64,000 bases of DNA from an uncultured Ignavibacteriota bacterium (GTDB lineage: Bacteria; Bacteroidota; Ignavibacteria; UBA10030; UBA8401), in contig CAIOTF010000023.1 in NCBI GenBank assembly GCA_903861125.1, positions 186,001 to 250,000 of the forward strand. The letters run 5' to 3'. This document shows, one piece after another, positions 19,096-30,400 of this stretch (positions within the stretch are counted from its first letter, which is position 1; the number at the start of each line of letters is the position of its first letter). The position numbers and the translations under genes are program-made. Under the pieces are notes generated by a model. That model was given only the letters and a program-made list of their open reading frames with translations. It did no database searches and was not told where the DNA came from.

Positions 19096-20496
19096 TCAAA
19101 CCTTGGTTGCAACTTTCAGCATCTGCTGAACTTTCTGCGGCGTATTTGCTTCGGCATAAAAACGGATGATCGGCTCGGTCCCCGATGCGCGCACAAGAAT
19201 CCAGCCGTCTTTCGTGACCAGTTTGACACCGTCGGTCATATCGTATTTCGAAATTGCAAACGGACCGACCTTCTTGGGTTTGCTCTGGTAGAATTTCATG
19301 ACCTTTTCTTTTTGAGCCGCAGTCAAATGAGCATCGATCCGGCCGAAGTGATGTTCGCCGAATTCATCGAATAATTCTTTTACCAACTGACTCAGCTTCA
19401 TTCTCCGCACTGCCATCACCTCGGCAAGCAGAAATCCGATAAAGATCCCGTCGCGTTCCGGCAGATGTCCTTTTACGGCAATGCCGCCGCTCTCCTCGCC
19501 GGCAATGATGATGTCTTTTTCCGTCATCAAGCGGCAGAGATGTTTGAATCCTACGGCGGTTTCATACAAACGGACATTATAATGGTCGCACATTTTTGTG
19601 ATAAGATCCGTCACCGAAAGTGATTTTGCAACAGCGCCCCGGTAATGTTTCCGCTCCATCAGATATTTCAGCAGAATCGCAAAGATTCTGTGCGAATCAA
19701 CAAAATTTCCTTTTTCATCAACGGCACCGATGCGGTCGGCATCACCATCTGTGGCAAATCCGAAATGATATTTCCCTGCGCGAACTTCCATGCTCAATTC
19801 TTCGGTATTCTGCGGCAGCGGTTCGGGATTGGTCGTTCCGAACGACGGATTGTAATCACTGCGTATCGTCCCGATCTTCGGAAGCAACAATTCCGGAATT
19901 CCCATTCCCGCACCATGCATTGCATCGTGCATAATTTTCAGCTTCACCGATCTGATAAGATCGAATTCGATCTTCGTTTGCAGATCGGCAACATACATTT
20001 TTGTCAGATCGATGTATTGAATATTTTTACTTTTCACAAGATCTTCGAAGGGCTTAATCTCAAGAGGCAGAATGGCGACATCCTGCAATGGCTCCAATTC
20101 CTTTTCAACTTCGGCGATCATTTCCGGGTGGGCCGGACCGCCAAAATCACCTTTTATCTTAAATCCATTATACTTTGCCGGATTGTGGCTCGCCGTAATA
20201 ACGATACCGCCCGAAGCTTTTTTCTTCACAACACCAAGTGAGACCATTTGTGTGGGGGAAATCTTATCCGCCAATAGTACCTTCACCCCCAAAGAAGCGA
20301 TAACCTGCGCCGCGCAATGGGCAAATTCTTTCGATAAAAAACGTGCATCATATCCGATCACTATGCCGTTTTTAACTTGTTTATGTTTTGAAAAATATCG
20401 TCCTGTTGCAAGGGCAACTTTTTGAACGCCTGCAAAAGTAAAATCATCTGCCATCACTCCGCGCCAACCATCGGTTCCGAATTTAATATGTGCCAT
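19096..20496 (-). CDS. Phosphoglucomutase / phosphomannomutase (alpha-D-phosphohexomutase)
   Basis: The 466-residue, four-domain enzyme has the catalytic phosphoserine loop TASHNPAKYNG (Ser103), the metal loop DGDADRIG near 250, a sugar-binding GEESGG loop and a C-terminal phosphate-binding RASGTEPIIRFY segment. It opens with IKFGTDGWRGVM. It interconverts hexose-1- and hexose-6-phosphates. The GEESGG loop favours glucose/mannose over glucosamine, but the choice between PGM and PMM is not decidable here. It diverges from the exported protein gene at 20588. Confidence 0.93.
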   Translation of the reverse strand: MAHIKFGTDGWRGVMADDFTFAGVQKVALATGRYFSKHKQVKNGIVIGYDARFLSKEFAHCAAQVIASLGVKVLLADKISPTQMVSLGVVKKKASGGIVITASHNPAKYNGFKIKGDFGGPAHPEMIAEVEKELEPLQDVAILPLEIKPFEDLVKSKNIQYIDLTKMYVADLQTKIEFDLIRSVKLKIMHDAMHGAGMGIPELLLPKIGTIRSDYNPSFGTTNPEPLPQNTEELSMEVRAGKYHFGFATDGDADRIGAVDEKGNFVDSHRIFAILLKYLMERKHYRGAVAKSLSVTDLITKMCDHYNVRLYETAVGFKHLCRLMTEKDIIIAGEESGGIAVKGHLPERDGIFIGFLLAEVMAVRRMKLSQLVKELFDEFGEHHFGRIDAHLTAAQKEKVMKFYQSKPKKVGPFAISKYDMTDGVKLVTKDGWILVRASGTEPIIRFYAEANTPQKVQQMLKVATKV

Positions 20497-20587
20497 AGTT
20501 GTAAGAAAGGTTATTGGGTGGTAGTTATATTGTTCTTTTTCGTGTAAAAATTCTTTTTATATTGGTCAAATATACGAAAAATTGAAT

Positions 20588-21724
20588 ATGGAAAAAAGAA
20601 CGAAAATAACTCAATTCTACCGCTTAATCTTGATTCTTTTCCTCTGCACGTTCCTTTTTTCTCATGACGGAATTGCTCAGGATTCCACGCAAAAAAGATT
20701 CTACTTTTTCCGTCCGGAAAACACGTTCGGCTCGGAGTCTCAGGTCAATCCGGTAAGTGTTTTTCTCAACGGAGGATACGATATGACAAGGAACGGAGGT
20801 CATAGCAAGAACATTTTTGCATGGGACTATAAAGGGGACGGCGCACACGTGTGGAAAAATCTGAAAGATCCGATCGGCAATATCCGGAAATTCGGATGGA
20901 ATGAATTCGTACATCAGGAGATCTTCAATTTTACGATCGGCGTAAAAAATGCGGAGTTCCTTCCGAACATCGCCGGTCACACAATCGGGAACGGAATGCA
21001 GTATGCAAAACTTGCCGAATATTTTGAATATCACGATGTCCCGCTTCCCTATCTCTGGTCCGGGTTGACAACAACAGCGTACCAGGTGATGAACGAGATC
21101 GTTGAGGCAGAGGGCTACCGGGGAATCAATGTCGACCTTGTAGCCGATATTTACATGTTCAATATTGCCGGACTGGCAATATTCAGCACCGATTGGGGCA
21201 AACGTTTTTTTTCGGAGACACTTCCGGTTAACGAGTGGTCGCCTCAGCCAATCATAGAGCCGATGACGGGAAATTTACAGAACGCCGGTCAGCAGTACTA
21301 TGTGCGCAAAAACTTTTCGTTTACGGGAAAATGGTCTCCCTTTTTCTATTATGGCGTCTATTCCGTTTTAGGGGCAAGTTATGCGTATGATTCTCAAAAT
21401 TCGTTAACTCTCGGCGCCGGGAATGTTATTAACAAATTGCGGGAAGGACGTTCGCGCGGTTTCCGCAAGATCGATCCGAAGATTGACGGATCTGTCGGAT
21501 TCTTCTGGGATAGGAACAGTTCGCTGATGACGTCCGTGTTGTTCACCGGACCGGGTCTGTATAACATGCAAGTGAATATATATCCCGGTGTAATTTCCTG
21601 GGGATCGTTCTCTCCCGGTTTCTATCTTGCCGTTGGTGAATGGGACGGGTTTATACTCGGAATAACTTTCTCCGAATTTCCGTTCGGTCTTGGATACGGT
21701 AAAAATAACAATGCCACACTTTGA
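20588..21724 (+). CDS. Exported protein of unknown function
   Basis: The product is 378 residues from the ATG at 20588 (a TTG two codons earlier is less likely). A signal peptide covers about 1-30 (LILILFLCTFLFSHDGIAQ). The mature part is rich in aromatic residues and glycine, with alternating strands such as WSPFFYYGVYSVLGASYAYD and GSFSPGFYLAVGEWDGF toward the end. This suggests a membrane-associated or outer-membrane beta structure, but I cannot name a family. TATATTGG at 20558-20565 resembles the local -7 element, though its -33 partner is not well spaced. Single gene, divergent from the phosphohexomutase. Confidence 0.8.
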   Translation: MEKRTKITQFYRLILILFLCTFLFSHDGIAQDSTQKRFYFFRPENTFGSESQVNPVSVFLNGGYDMTRNGGHSKNIFAWDYKGDGAHVWKNLKDPIGNIRKFGWNEFVHQEIFNFTIGVKNAEFLPNIAGHTIGNGMQYAKLAEYFEYHDVPLPYLWSGLTTTAYQVMNEIVEAEGYRGINVDLVADIYMFNIAGLAIFSTDWGKRFFSETLPVNEWSPQPIIEPMTGNLQNAGQQYYVRKNFSFTGKWSPFFYYGVYSVLGASYAYDSQNSLTLGAGNVINKLREGRSRGFRKIDPKIDGSVGFFWDRNSSLMTSVLFTGPGLYNMQVNIYPGVISWGSFSPGFYLAVGEWDGFILGITFSEFPFGLGYGKNNNATL

Positions 21725-21744
21725 TTTCTCTCAGTATGGCATTG
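21709..21744. terminator. Hairpin between convergent exported-protein and enolase genes
   Basis: CAATGCCACACT (21709-21720) pairs with AGTATGGCATTG (21733-21744) with a single mismatch. It straddles the stop codon of the rightward gene and ends 22 nt before the end of eno. No strong T-run, but its position between convergent genes supports a terminator role. Confidence 0.5.
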
Positions 21745-21765
21745 CGTGAACTTGCTAAAAATATT

Positions 21766-23094
<1,329 letters not shown>

Positions 23095-23148
23095 TTAACG
23101 ATTAATGAATTTCGGCAAAAATTGATAGAAAGGAAAGCTAATTATTCC

Positions 23149-23179
23149 TTGAAAGTCATTACGGGAAAGCGTAGGTTTG
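23149..23179 (+). promoter_or_regulatory. Consensus Bacteroidota promoter
   Basis: TTG at 23149-23151, a 20-nt spacer and a perfect TAGGTTTG at 23172-23179. Transcription would begin near 23184-23186, about 20 nt before the ATG at 23204, leaving room for the ribosome site AAAGGGGGA. Confidence 0.75.
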
Positions 23180-23203
23180 CACAACATCATAAAAGGGGGA
23201 ACC

Positions 23204-23794
23204 ATGAAACAATTTCTGTTCTGCGTTATACTGGTGTGCTGCTCGATAATAACAAGATCGCAAACACCGGCACAAATAAAATTGATCCATTTTAAGGAAC
23301 TGCAAAAGATCCTTCCTGTAAAACCACCGGAAGGCTTTACACGGGAAAAACCGAAAGGACAAACTGTTTCAAGTTCCGGAATCTCATCGTCGAGCGCATC
23401 GGTAGAATTCACAGCAGCAAAAAAAGAGAAGCAACTGCAAACGACGGATGATGGAAAACAGGATTCCGTTGAGGTTGATGTGCAGTGGGCCATCAACGTA
23501 GAGATTATTGACTATGCAGGAATGGGAGAAGGAATGGCCGCCGCATTTCAGATGATTACCGGCATGCAATATGAAAATGAAACGGAAGATGGTTACGAAA
23601 AGTCGACGGTCTTTAACGGATATAAAGGAATAGAAAAGTCGCGCGTTCAGGAATCTTCCAGATCATGCGAACTGCAGTTGGTGGTCGGCGGCCGTTTTCT
23701 TGTGACTGCCGGCGGAAACGGTTTTTCCGATGCGACTGTTTTACGCTCGCTATTGAATTCAATGGAGCTTAAAAAACTTGAGAGCATGAAATAA
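23204..23794 (+). CDS. Small exported protein of unknown function
   Basis: The product is 196 residues from the ATG at 23204, chosen because it begins the signal peptide (MKQFLFCVILVCCSIITRSQ) and has GGGGGA just upstream. The upstream in-frame TTG lies inside the promoter. The mature protein has a Ser-rich linker, then a domain with short hydrophobic strands (VDVQWAINVEIIDYAG, CELQLVVGGRFLVTAGGNG) and a central segment containing GYKGIEKSRVQES. The pattern suggests a compact periplasmic alpha/beta domain. Family not recognised. Confidence 0.8.
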   Translation: MKQFLFCVILVCCSIITRSQTPAQIKLIHFKELQKILPVKPPEGFTREKPKGQTVSSSGISSSSASVEFTAAKKEKQLQTTDDGKQDSVEVDVQWAINVEIIDYAGMGEGMAAAFQMITGMQYENETEDGYEKSTVFNGYKGIEKSRVQESSRSCELQLVVGGRFLVTAGGNGFSDATVLRSLLNSMELKKLESMK

Positions 23795-23887
23795 CAGCTT
23801 ACGATGAGATCAATGATATTACCGCCGTCGTAATTTTTTCTCTCTACCAATCAAATAATATTTTCTTTAACCGTAATAGGAGGTTTC

Positions 23888-24319
23888 GTGAATAGCAAAA
23901 TCAATTACACCGCCGTCGGTTTGGCAGCAATCGCCATGTGGGTGCTGGGCGCAGTATGGTATAATGTTTTCTCCGCACAATGGATGGCGTATGCGGGTAT
24001 CACTGAAGATATGAGAAAAAATTTGAACGGAATGGACAATGCAATCATGTATGGCGGTTCCATCGTAGCTTTTTTTATCACATTCTATGTTCAGTCTCAC
24101 ATCCATCGTGCGTTTATGGTGCAAGACGTTAAAGGGGCATTACAGGCGGCCGTGTGGAGCTGGCTGGGATTTGCCGTTACGGTAATGTATGTCAATAATT
24201 CATATCAAGGGAAATCGGTTCTCTTAACTCTTATCGATTCAGGATATTGGCTGATCGGAATGGCGATCGGCGGGGTGATTCTGGTAAAGATGCAAAAGAA
24301 AGAAACTGCGGCGGCGTGA
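23888..24319 (+). CDS. DUF1761-family membrane protein
   Basis: The 143-residue protein has four predicted membrane helices (about 8-28, 52-72, 84-105, 116-135) and the DUF1761 pattern VLGAVWYNVFSAQWMAYAG near the N-terminus. It starts at GTG 23888, supported by a strong AGGAGG at 23878-23883 with 4-nt spacing. The family is widespread and uncharacterised. It may share a transcript with the exported protein 93 nt upstream. Confidence 0.88.
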   Translation: MNSKINYTAVGLAAIAMWVLGAVWYNVFSAQWMAYAGITEDMRKNLNGMDNAIMYGGSIVAFFITFYVQSHIHRAFMVQDVKGALQAAVWSWLGFAVTVMYVNNSYQGKSVLLTLIDSGYWLIGMAIGGVILVKMQKKETAAA

Positions 24320-24380
24320 AGTTCACTGAGTAATGACACCATCAATGTTTTCCGGATGCGGAGTGAAAGATTGCGCATGG

Positions 24381-25595
24381 TCAGAACGAGCCTTCCTTGA
24401 TCCAGGAATACAGCGATGTAATTGCCGCAGTACCAAGCACTCCAATCGAAATAGAAAAATATCTGTTTGTTGTGTTGGTTCTTTCTCGGAAATATAAGGC
24501 CCGTTCCGTTGTTTTTGCGGAGACATAGGATTGATAATGTCCGTTCACCCGATAATTTAAATAGGCTGATGTACCCGCGGCAAAAAGACCAACACCAGCA
24601 CTGATCCATTTAGAACGTTTCCAGTTGTTGATGCTCCTTCTTCGTGATTCTTCGACCGTGATCAAATCAAATTTTACTTTTGTATGTTCGTTCTCACGCA
24701 CTGTTATCTCCTGCAGTTCGCTGAGATATGCATTTTTACTCACGTGAACGGTGTAGTCGCCAATAAGGGACTGCATGACCAACGGCGCTTTCCCTTTCAG
24801 TTCGTCACTCACCGATACATCGGCATCGCTTGCATTATGCGGCTCAACAATCACCGAAAGGCTTCCGTAGCGGGGCTTCGGATTCAGTTCGAGAAGGCGG
24901 GTTGTGCTGACTTCAATATCAACCAACTGTTCAACCGGACTGTACTGGAATGAACGCTCGGCGCGTACAAGATGCTTCCCCGAATCAAGTTGTATGGTGC
25001 ATTCATCTTTACCGGCCGGCTTTCCGTCAATCAAAATATTGCTCTTCGTGGACCGGACATTCAGTGTGCCGAAATTAACCGGTAGTGCTATCACCTGCGT
25101 GTTGATCGCTCCTTTCTCCAGTATTAAATTCAGGCTGACCGTTTTATACATTTTTTTTTCGACCCGGAACGAATATTGACCGGAGATCATGCGTTGGCTT
25201 ACATACGGAGTGATTCCGACAAAAACATTGTTGAGAAAAACTTCGGCTCCCTGCACGGGCGTGGTTTGAATTTCTGCCACTCCGTAGTTTGCCTTCAGAT
25301 CGAATTGCTTAACTTTTGTTGAACCGTTGGGAATGAACATATCGACCGAATCAGCCAAATACATTTCTTTCTTCACAACAATGCGATGATTGCCCGGTAC
25401 AATCTGTTCCTGAAAAGGTGTGACGCCGGCAAACGCACCATCAATATAGATCTGTGCATCCGGTGGTTCTGAATTTAACTGAATTATTGACGGCAGCACG
25501 ATCGACGCTGTATCGGTCTTCTGCGCATAAAGCGGAAAAGACAGAAACAGAATACTTACCATGAGGCAAACGGAGAGCAACTGATTCTTTTTCAT
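24381..25595 (-). CDS. PEGA-repeat membrane protein
   Basis: The product is 404 residues from the ATG at 25595, which overlaps the stop of the WD40 lipoprotein gene by 4 nt; an upstream in-frame ATG at 25607 lies inside that gene. A signal peptide (about 1-25) is followed by four PEGA-like surface repeats, e.g. PPDAQIYIDGAFAGVTPF and VQGAEVFLNNVFVGITPY, each ending in a basic K-x-M-Y turn. Two hydrophobic segments lie near the C-terminus (WISAGVGLFAAGTSAYLNY and SISIGVLGTAAITSLY). PEGA domains are found in surface and cell-envelope proteins and probably bind partners or glycans. It is the third gene of a tightly coupled operon. Confidence 0.88.
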   Translation of the reverse strand: MKKNQLLSVCLMVSILFLSFPLYAQKTDTASIVLPSIIQLNSEPPDAQIYIDGAFAGVTPFQEQIVPGNHRIVVKKEMYLADSVDMFIPNGSTKVKQFDLKANYGVAEIQTTPVQGAEVFLNNVFVGITPYVSQRMISGQYSFRVEKKMYKTVSLNLILEKGAINTQVIALPVNFGTLNVRSTKSNILIDGKPAGKDECTIQLDSGKHLVRAERSFQYSPVEQLVDIEVSTTRLLELNPKPRYGSLSVIVEPHNASDADVSVSDELKGKAPLVMQSLIGDYTVHVSKNAYLSELQEITVRENEHTKVKFDLITVEESRRRSINNWKRSKWISAGVGLFAAGTSAYLNYRVNGHYQSYVSAKTTERALYFRERTNTTNRYFSISIGVLGTAAITSLYSWIKEGSF

Positions 25596-27433
25596 CGCTG
25601 CACCCATTCATTGTTTACGCGCCAATATTTTACCAAGGCATCACCGCCACCGGAAACAATCATGAGAGCATCGGCGCCGACAGTCACGGCATTAACGTTG
25701 TCCGTATGCGCATAGTTTGTCTGCACAACGGAATAATCCCACAGACTCCACACCGTTTGGTTTTCCTGAGTATTCCCGGTAATCAGCATTCTTCCGTCGA
25801 CACTCACCGCAAGAGAACTTACCTCGCTGGACCCATTTTGAATTGTGCGGATAGTTGTACCATCAGTACCATTCCAAATTTTTATTGTGCGGTCCATTGA
25901 GCCACTGTATACTATCGAACCGTCCGCAGAAATCGAGATTGCATTAACAGCACCGGTATGGCCAACCAGACTACGTACAAAACTGCCGTCCGATGTTTTC
26001 CATATTTTAATTGTATTGTCCCCGCCGCCGCTGGCAATGGACGATCCATCGAATGAAAATGCCAATGCGTAAATACTTTGTGTATGACCCGAAAGGGTTT
26101 GCAGCAGCGAACCGTCGCTCATATTCCACACTCGTATGGTTTTGTCGTACCCTGCGCTTGCAACATATCTGCCGTCACCGCTGATGGCAACAGCATATAC
26201 GGCGCTAGTATGACCGATCAGTGTGCGGATCAATGATCCATCGGCAACATTCCATATCTTTACCGTTTTATCCAAGCTGCCGCTAACAATTCTATTTCCG
26301 TCAGGACTGAAGACAACACTATACACCTGACCGTCGTGTGCATTGATTGTTCGCACCAATTGACCATCAATCGCTGACCATACTTTCACTGTTTTATCAC
26401 CGCCGGCGCTTGCGCACAACAATCCGCTATTTTGGAGAGCAACAGAAAAAACTGTTCCGATGTGCCCGGGCAATGTTTTGAACAGAGTAACCCCTTTTAC
26501 AGAATACCGGACAACGAGAGATTTGGACGGATCACTTTGATTGTTTTTTGTTGTGGCAAGAATTCGGTATTCGTATTGCTTGGACGGATCGAGTGTATTG
26601 TCCGTATACGAAGTGGTGTTTGAGGGAAGTGTTCCAATACGCACGAAAGCACCTTCTCCGCTCCGCCGTTCGATGAGAAAGGATGTTTCGTATACTGTAT
26701 TGTCTTTCCATTGAAGCTCAACGGCATTTGCGGCATAATGATTTATCTTCGGATCGGAAGGGGGCTGAATGGCGAACGTAGTCGCTGTTAATGGTGAATA
26801 TAAGGTTGAATTTAATTTTGAACGGCCGAGTACTCGATATGAATATGTTGCATTATTTTTCAATGCCTCACGGAGACGGATGGATGTGGTATCTTTGCCA
26901 ACGGTGATACGCTGAACAAACAGTGACCCGTTGATACTTTGTTCTACAATAAATTCCGATATAAAGGGATTGGTGTTGGTCCATTGCAGGTACGTTGCAG
27001 TATCCTGTTCGCACAATACCTGCAACTGTTCCGGCGCCGTAAATGCTAATGCCGTTGATATGACCGGAGAAAACGGTGAGGCATTGCTTTGAGCTACGAT
27101 ACGCAGACGAAAATAATATGTCCGCTCGGGCGAATATATTCCTGGGATGACAACACTGTTTGAGTCTGCGCTGACCGTTGCTGCGACCGCAAATTTTACA
27201 CTATCCGGGCTTTGTTGTATTTCGACAACAACATTTTTTTTCTGATTTGCCGAATAATTGTTCAGATCCTGCCACGAAATTTTCGCCGTCGTTTCCGTCA
27301 GTACAACTATGGCCGCCGTTTTGGGTGCCTGGATCGTAAAGGAAGAATCTACCGGATTCTGAAAATCAAATCGCTGGCATCCGGAAATGATGATCAATGC
27401 CAGGAATACACTATAATGTGTTCGCCTCGTCAT
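25592..27433 (-). CDS. WD40 beta-propeller lipoprotein with FN3 domains
   Basis: The 613-residue protein has a lipoprotein signal (LIISGC, acylated Cys near 19). Three fibronectin-III-like domains span about 35-315. A seven-bladed WD40 propeller follows at about 320-610, with clear repeats such as GHIGTVFSVAL...GGDKTVKVW, DGQVYSVVFSPDGNRIVSGSLDKTVKIW and GHTGAVNAISISADGSIVYSGSMDRTIKIW. It is most likely anchored in the outer or inner membrane facing the periplasm or exterior, as a scaffold. The start overlaps the stop of the giant FN3 gene by 4 nt, and its own stop overlaps the PEGA gene by 4 nt, so the three are translated together. Confidence 0.92.
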   Translation of the reverse strand: MTRRTHYSVFLALIIISGCQRFDFQNPVDSSFTIQAPKTAAIVVLTETTAKISWQDLNNYSANQKKNVVVEIQQSPDSVKFAVAATVSADSNSVVIPGIYSPERTYYFRLRIVAQSNASPFSPVISTALAFTAPEQLQVLCEQDTATYLQWTNTNPFISEFIVEQSINGSLFVQRITVGKDTTSIRLREALKNNATYSYRVLGRSKLNSTLYSPLTATTFAIQPPSDPKINHYAANAVELQWKDNTVYETSFLIERRSGEGAFVRIGTLPSNTTSYTDNTLDPSKQYEYRILATTKNNQSDPSKSLVVRYSVKGVTLFKTLPGHIGTVFSVALQNSGLLCASAGGDKTVKVWSAIDGQLVRTINAHDGQVYSVVFSPDGNRIVSGSLDKTVKIWNVADGSLIRTLIGHTSAVYAVAISGDGRYVASAGYDKTIRVWNMSDGSLLQTLSGHTQSIYALAFSFDGSSIASGGGDNTIKIWKTSDGSFVRSLVGHTGAVNAISISADGSIVYSGSMDRTIKIWNGTDGTTIRTIQNGSSEVSSLAVSVDGRMLITGNTQENQTVWSLWDYSVVQTNYAHTDNVNAVTVGADALMIVSGGGDALVKYWRVNNEWVQR

Positions 27434-30400
27434 TGTATCAGCAGCATTTTTTTCAGCTGCGTAAATATTTTGCCGGATTTCTCTCGTGCAACGATCCTGT
27501 ACAAATAGACTCCGGATGAAAAGTTATATCCATTCCACCGTACGCGGTAATTTCCCGGCAAGAGCTGTTCATTCACCAGCGTTGCAACACTTCGGCCCAG
27601 AATATCATAGATAACAACCATAACTTCAGATTCATCTTTCACAGCAAAGGATATCGTTGTAGAAGGATTGAACGGATTGGGATAATTTTGAAGAAGAGCA
27701 AAAGCCTTCGGAATATTGTCATTCTCCCGCTGAACACCAAGGGCATTGGCGGTTTTGAAATTCCATATTTCGGTGAAGAGACTTTTTCCGCCGTCATTGA
27801 CTGCACGAACACGCCAATAATACTTCGTCCCTAACCGTAACGGTGCAATGGTGAACGAAGTATCCGTACAGGTGGAATCTTCGAACATCGTAACATTGAA
27901 CGGAGTATCATCCGAAACTTGAACATGATATACTTTCGCCGATGTGATTGATCGCCATTTTAAGATGACGCTCATTGGTTCGGCACCCGAGGCATTGATT
28001 GGAGAAACCAGAGCGGGCATTTGCGGAGGCGCAATGATCGTCGTAAAACTCCAAATAGTGGAGAACGGTCCGTAGCCACTGTTATTTTTTGCACGCACCC
28101 GCCAAAAATATTTTGTAAAATGGTTCAATTGCGGAATGGTGATGGACGTATCGGTATACATGGAATCTTCGAAGACCGTTGTACCGAAAGGAGAATCAAG
28201 CGCCAATTGAACGTGATAGCCTTTTGCACCCTGTGCGGCATTCCACTGCAGATTCGGCGCTAACGGCTGTTTCTCCGACGCACTCAATGGCGCACGCAAA
28301 TTCGGAATTGCCGGGGCATTTTCGGTTGTTATAAAACCCCAGATTTCGCCAAACTGACTGCTCCCGCTGATATTTTTTGCCGAAACTCTCCAAAAATATT
28401 GTGTGTTCTCCTGTAGATTCGATATCTGGTACATTGTATCCGTTAACGTTGAATCGTCCACAATCTTTGTGCTGAATGGTGTTTGCGTGGCCAATTGCAG
28501 ACGGTACGAACTTGCTATGGTATCTCTCTTCCATCGGAAGGTGATTTTTTGAGGGAACTGACTCGACGCGTTTTGTGGAACACTTAATAACGGTATTGCC
28601 GGTGCATCGATCCGCGTAAAGAAATTCCATACGTTCGAATAGGCACTGGAACCGGCAGCATTAATGGACTGCACTCTCCAATAGTACCTCTTGCCGAATT
28701 GCAGCGCCCCCACCTGCCGTACCGTATCGGCAATCGTAGAATCCTCGTACACAACGGTGCCGAACGGGGAATCGGTCGACACTTGCAAGCGGTACGACGA
28801 TGCACTTTGAACAGAATTCCACCGCAGCGATACCGGCACCGGATGATCGATTGAAGCGCTGACCGGAAGAACCTGAATCGGTATATTCGGAATTTGAAGC
28901 GCCGTCTTAAAACTCCACACATCCGAAAATCCTTTTGTGCCGCTGCTGTTTCGCGCACTGATTCGCCAGTAATAGATTGTATTGTATTGCAGCGGACCCA
29001 CATTTTTCACGGTATCAATAATCGTAGAATCATCATATGCAACCGTTTTAAACGGCGTATCGGTAGAAATCTGTAACCGGAAATTGGTCGCTCCCGAAAC
29101 ATTCGTCCACTTCAACGTCACCGTCGGCGGAATATTGGTAACACCGCTTTGCGGATACAGCAGAGCCGGCGTTTCGGGCTGCACTGCAATCGTCGAGAAA
29201 TTCCATGAAGATGAAAACGGACTTTGGTTTGCTGCCGACAAAGCTTTTACGCGCCAATAATATGTTGTGGTATTCTGCAATCCTGAAAATTGCCACGACG
29301 TAAGCATCAGCGTAGAATCATTAAAAACTAATTGCGAAAATCCCGCATCCTTCGCCAGTTGAAGATGATATAATATTGCGGTTGTAACCGGTTTCCAGCG
29401 GACGACGGGAGTGACTGATTGCGAGACTGCGTTGTGAAGCGGTACGAGCTGATCGGGCGGCCCCAGTTCTGTTGTGAACTGCTGCCGGCTTGAGTTGTCG
29501 CTTGTCCCTTTTATATTTCTTGCGTTGATCCTCCAATAATAGACCGTATTAGTGTATGGCAGACCAACGGTAACGGCGGGTGATGATAGCAACGAATCGT
29601 TAATAACCAGAACAGAAAATAACGTATCGTACGAAACCTGCAATCGGTAATATTCTGCTCCCGGTGTAGCATTCCAACGGAACTGCACTGTTGTCGGTAA
29701 TTGAGTCTGCAGATGTGACGGAGCAATTGGTTTAGGATCCAACGGTTTGGTCAAGCCCAGCGTAAAAGTACGATACTGCGAAAAATCACTCCATCCCCCG
29801 TTATTTTTTGCCGCAACTCTCCAACTGTAGGATAGATTTGGTGATAACGTACTGATTTGTTTTGATACAGACGTTATGGTTGTATCGTCAAATGAAATGT
29901 TTGTAAATGAAGTGTCGGCGGCGATCTGCAGCCGGTATTGCATTGCTGTCAGCGACGCCAGCCAACTTAGAACACATGGCTGTGCCACCTCCGTTGCACC
30001 GGCAACGGGGAGCGAAAGTGCGGGAACCGGCGGCGTCGGATTTATTGTGGTAAAACTATAGACCTGTGAAAAACCGCTTGTGCCGGCTGAATACCGCGCT
30101 CCGACCCGCCAATAATAGAGCGTATTGTTGTCGAGCGGACCGATCGTTTTCAACGTATCGGTTATCGTCGAATCATTCACTACATATGTGCCGAAGTACG
30201 ATGTGACAGAAACTTGCAGATGATACTGGGTCGCCTTTAGCGATGAACTCCATTTTAATATAGGCGTCGCGGGCTGGTTTAACGCATTTAATGCCGGCAT
30301 GATCGGATTTGGTTTTGAAATACCGGTAACAAAATTTGAGGATGCCGAAAAACTGCTTGTTCCCGCACTGTTTTTTGCACTTACGCGCCAATAATATTTG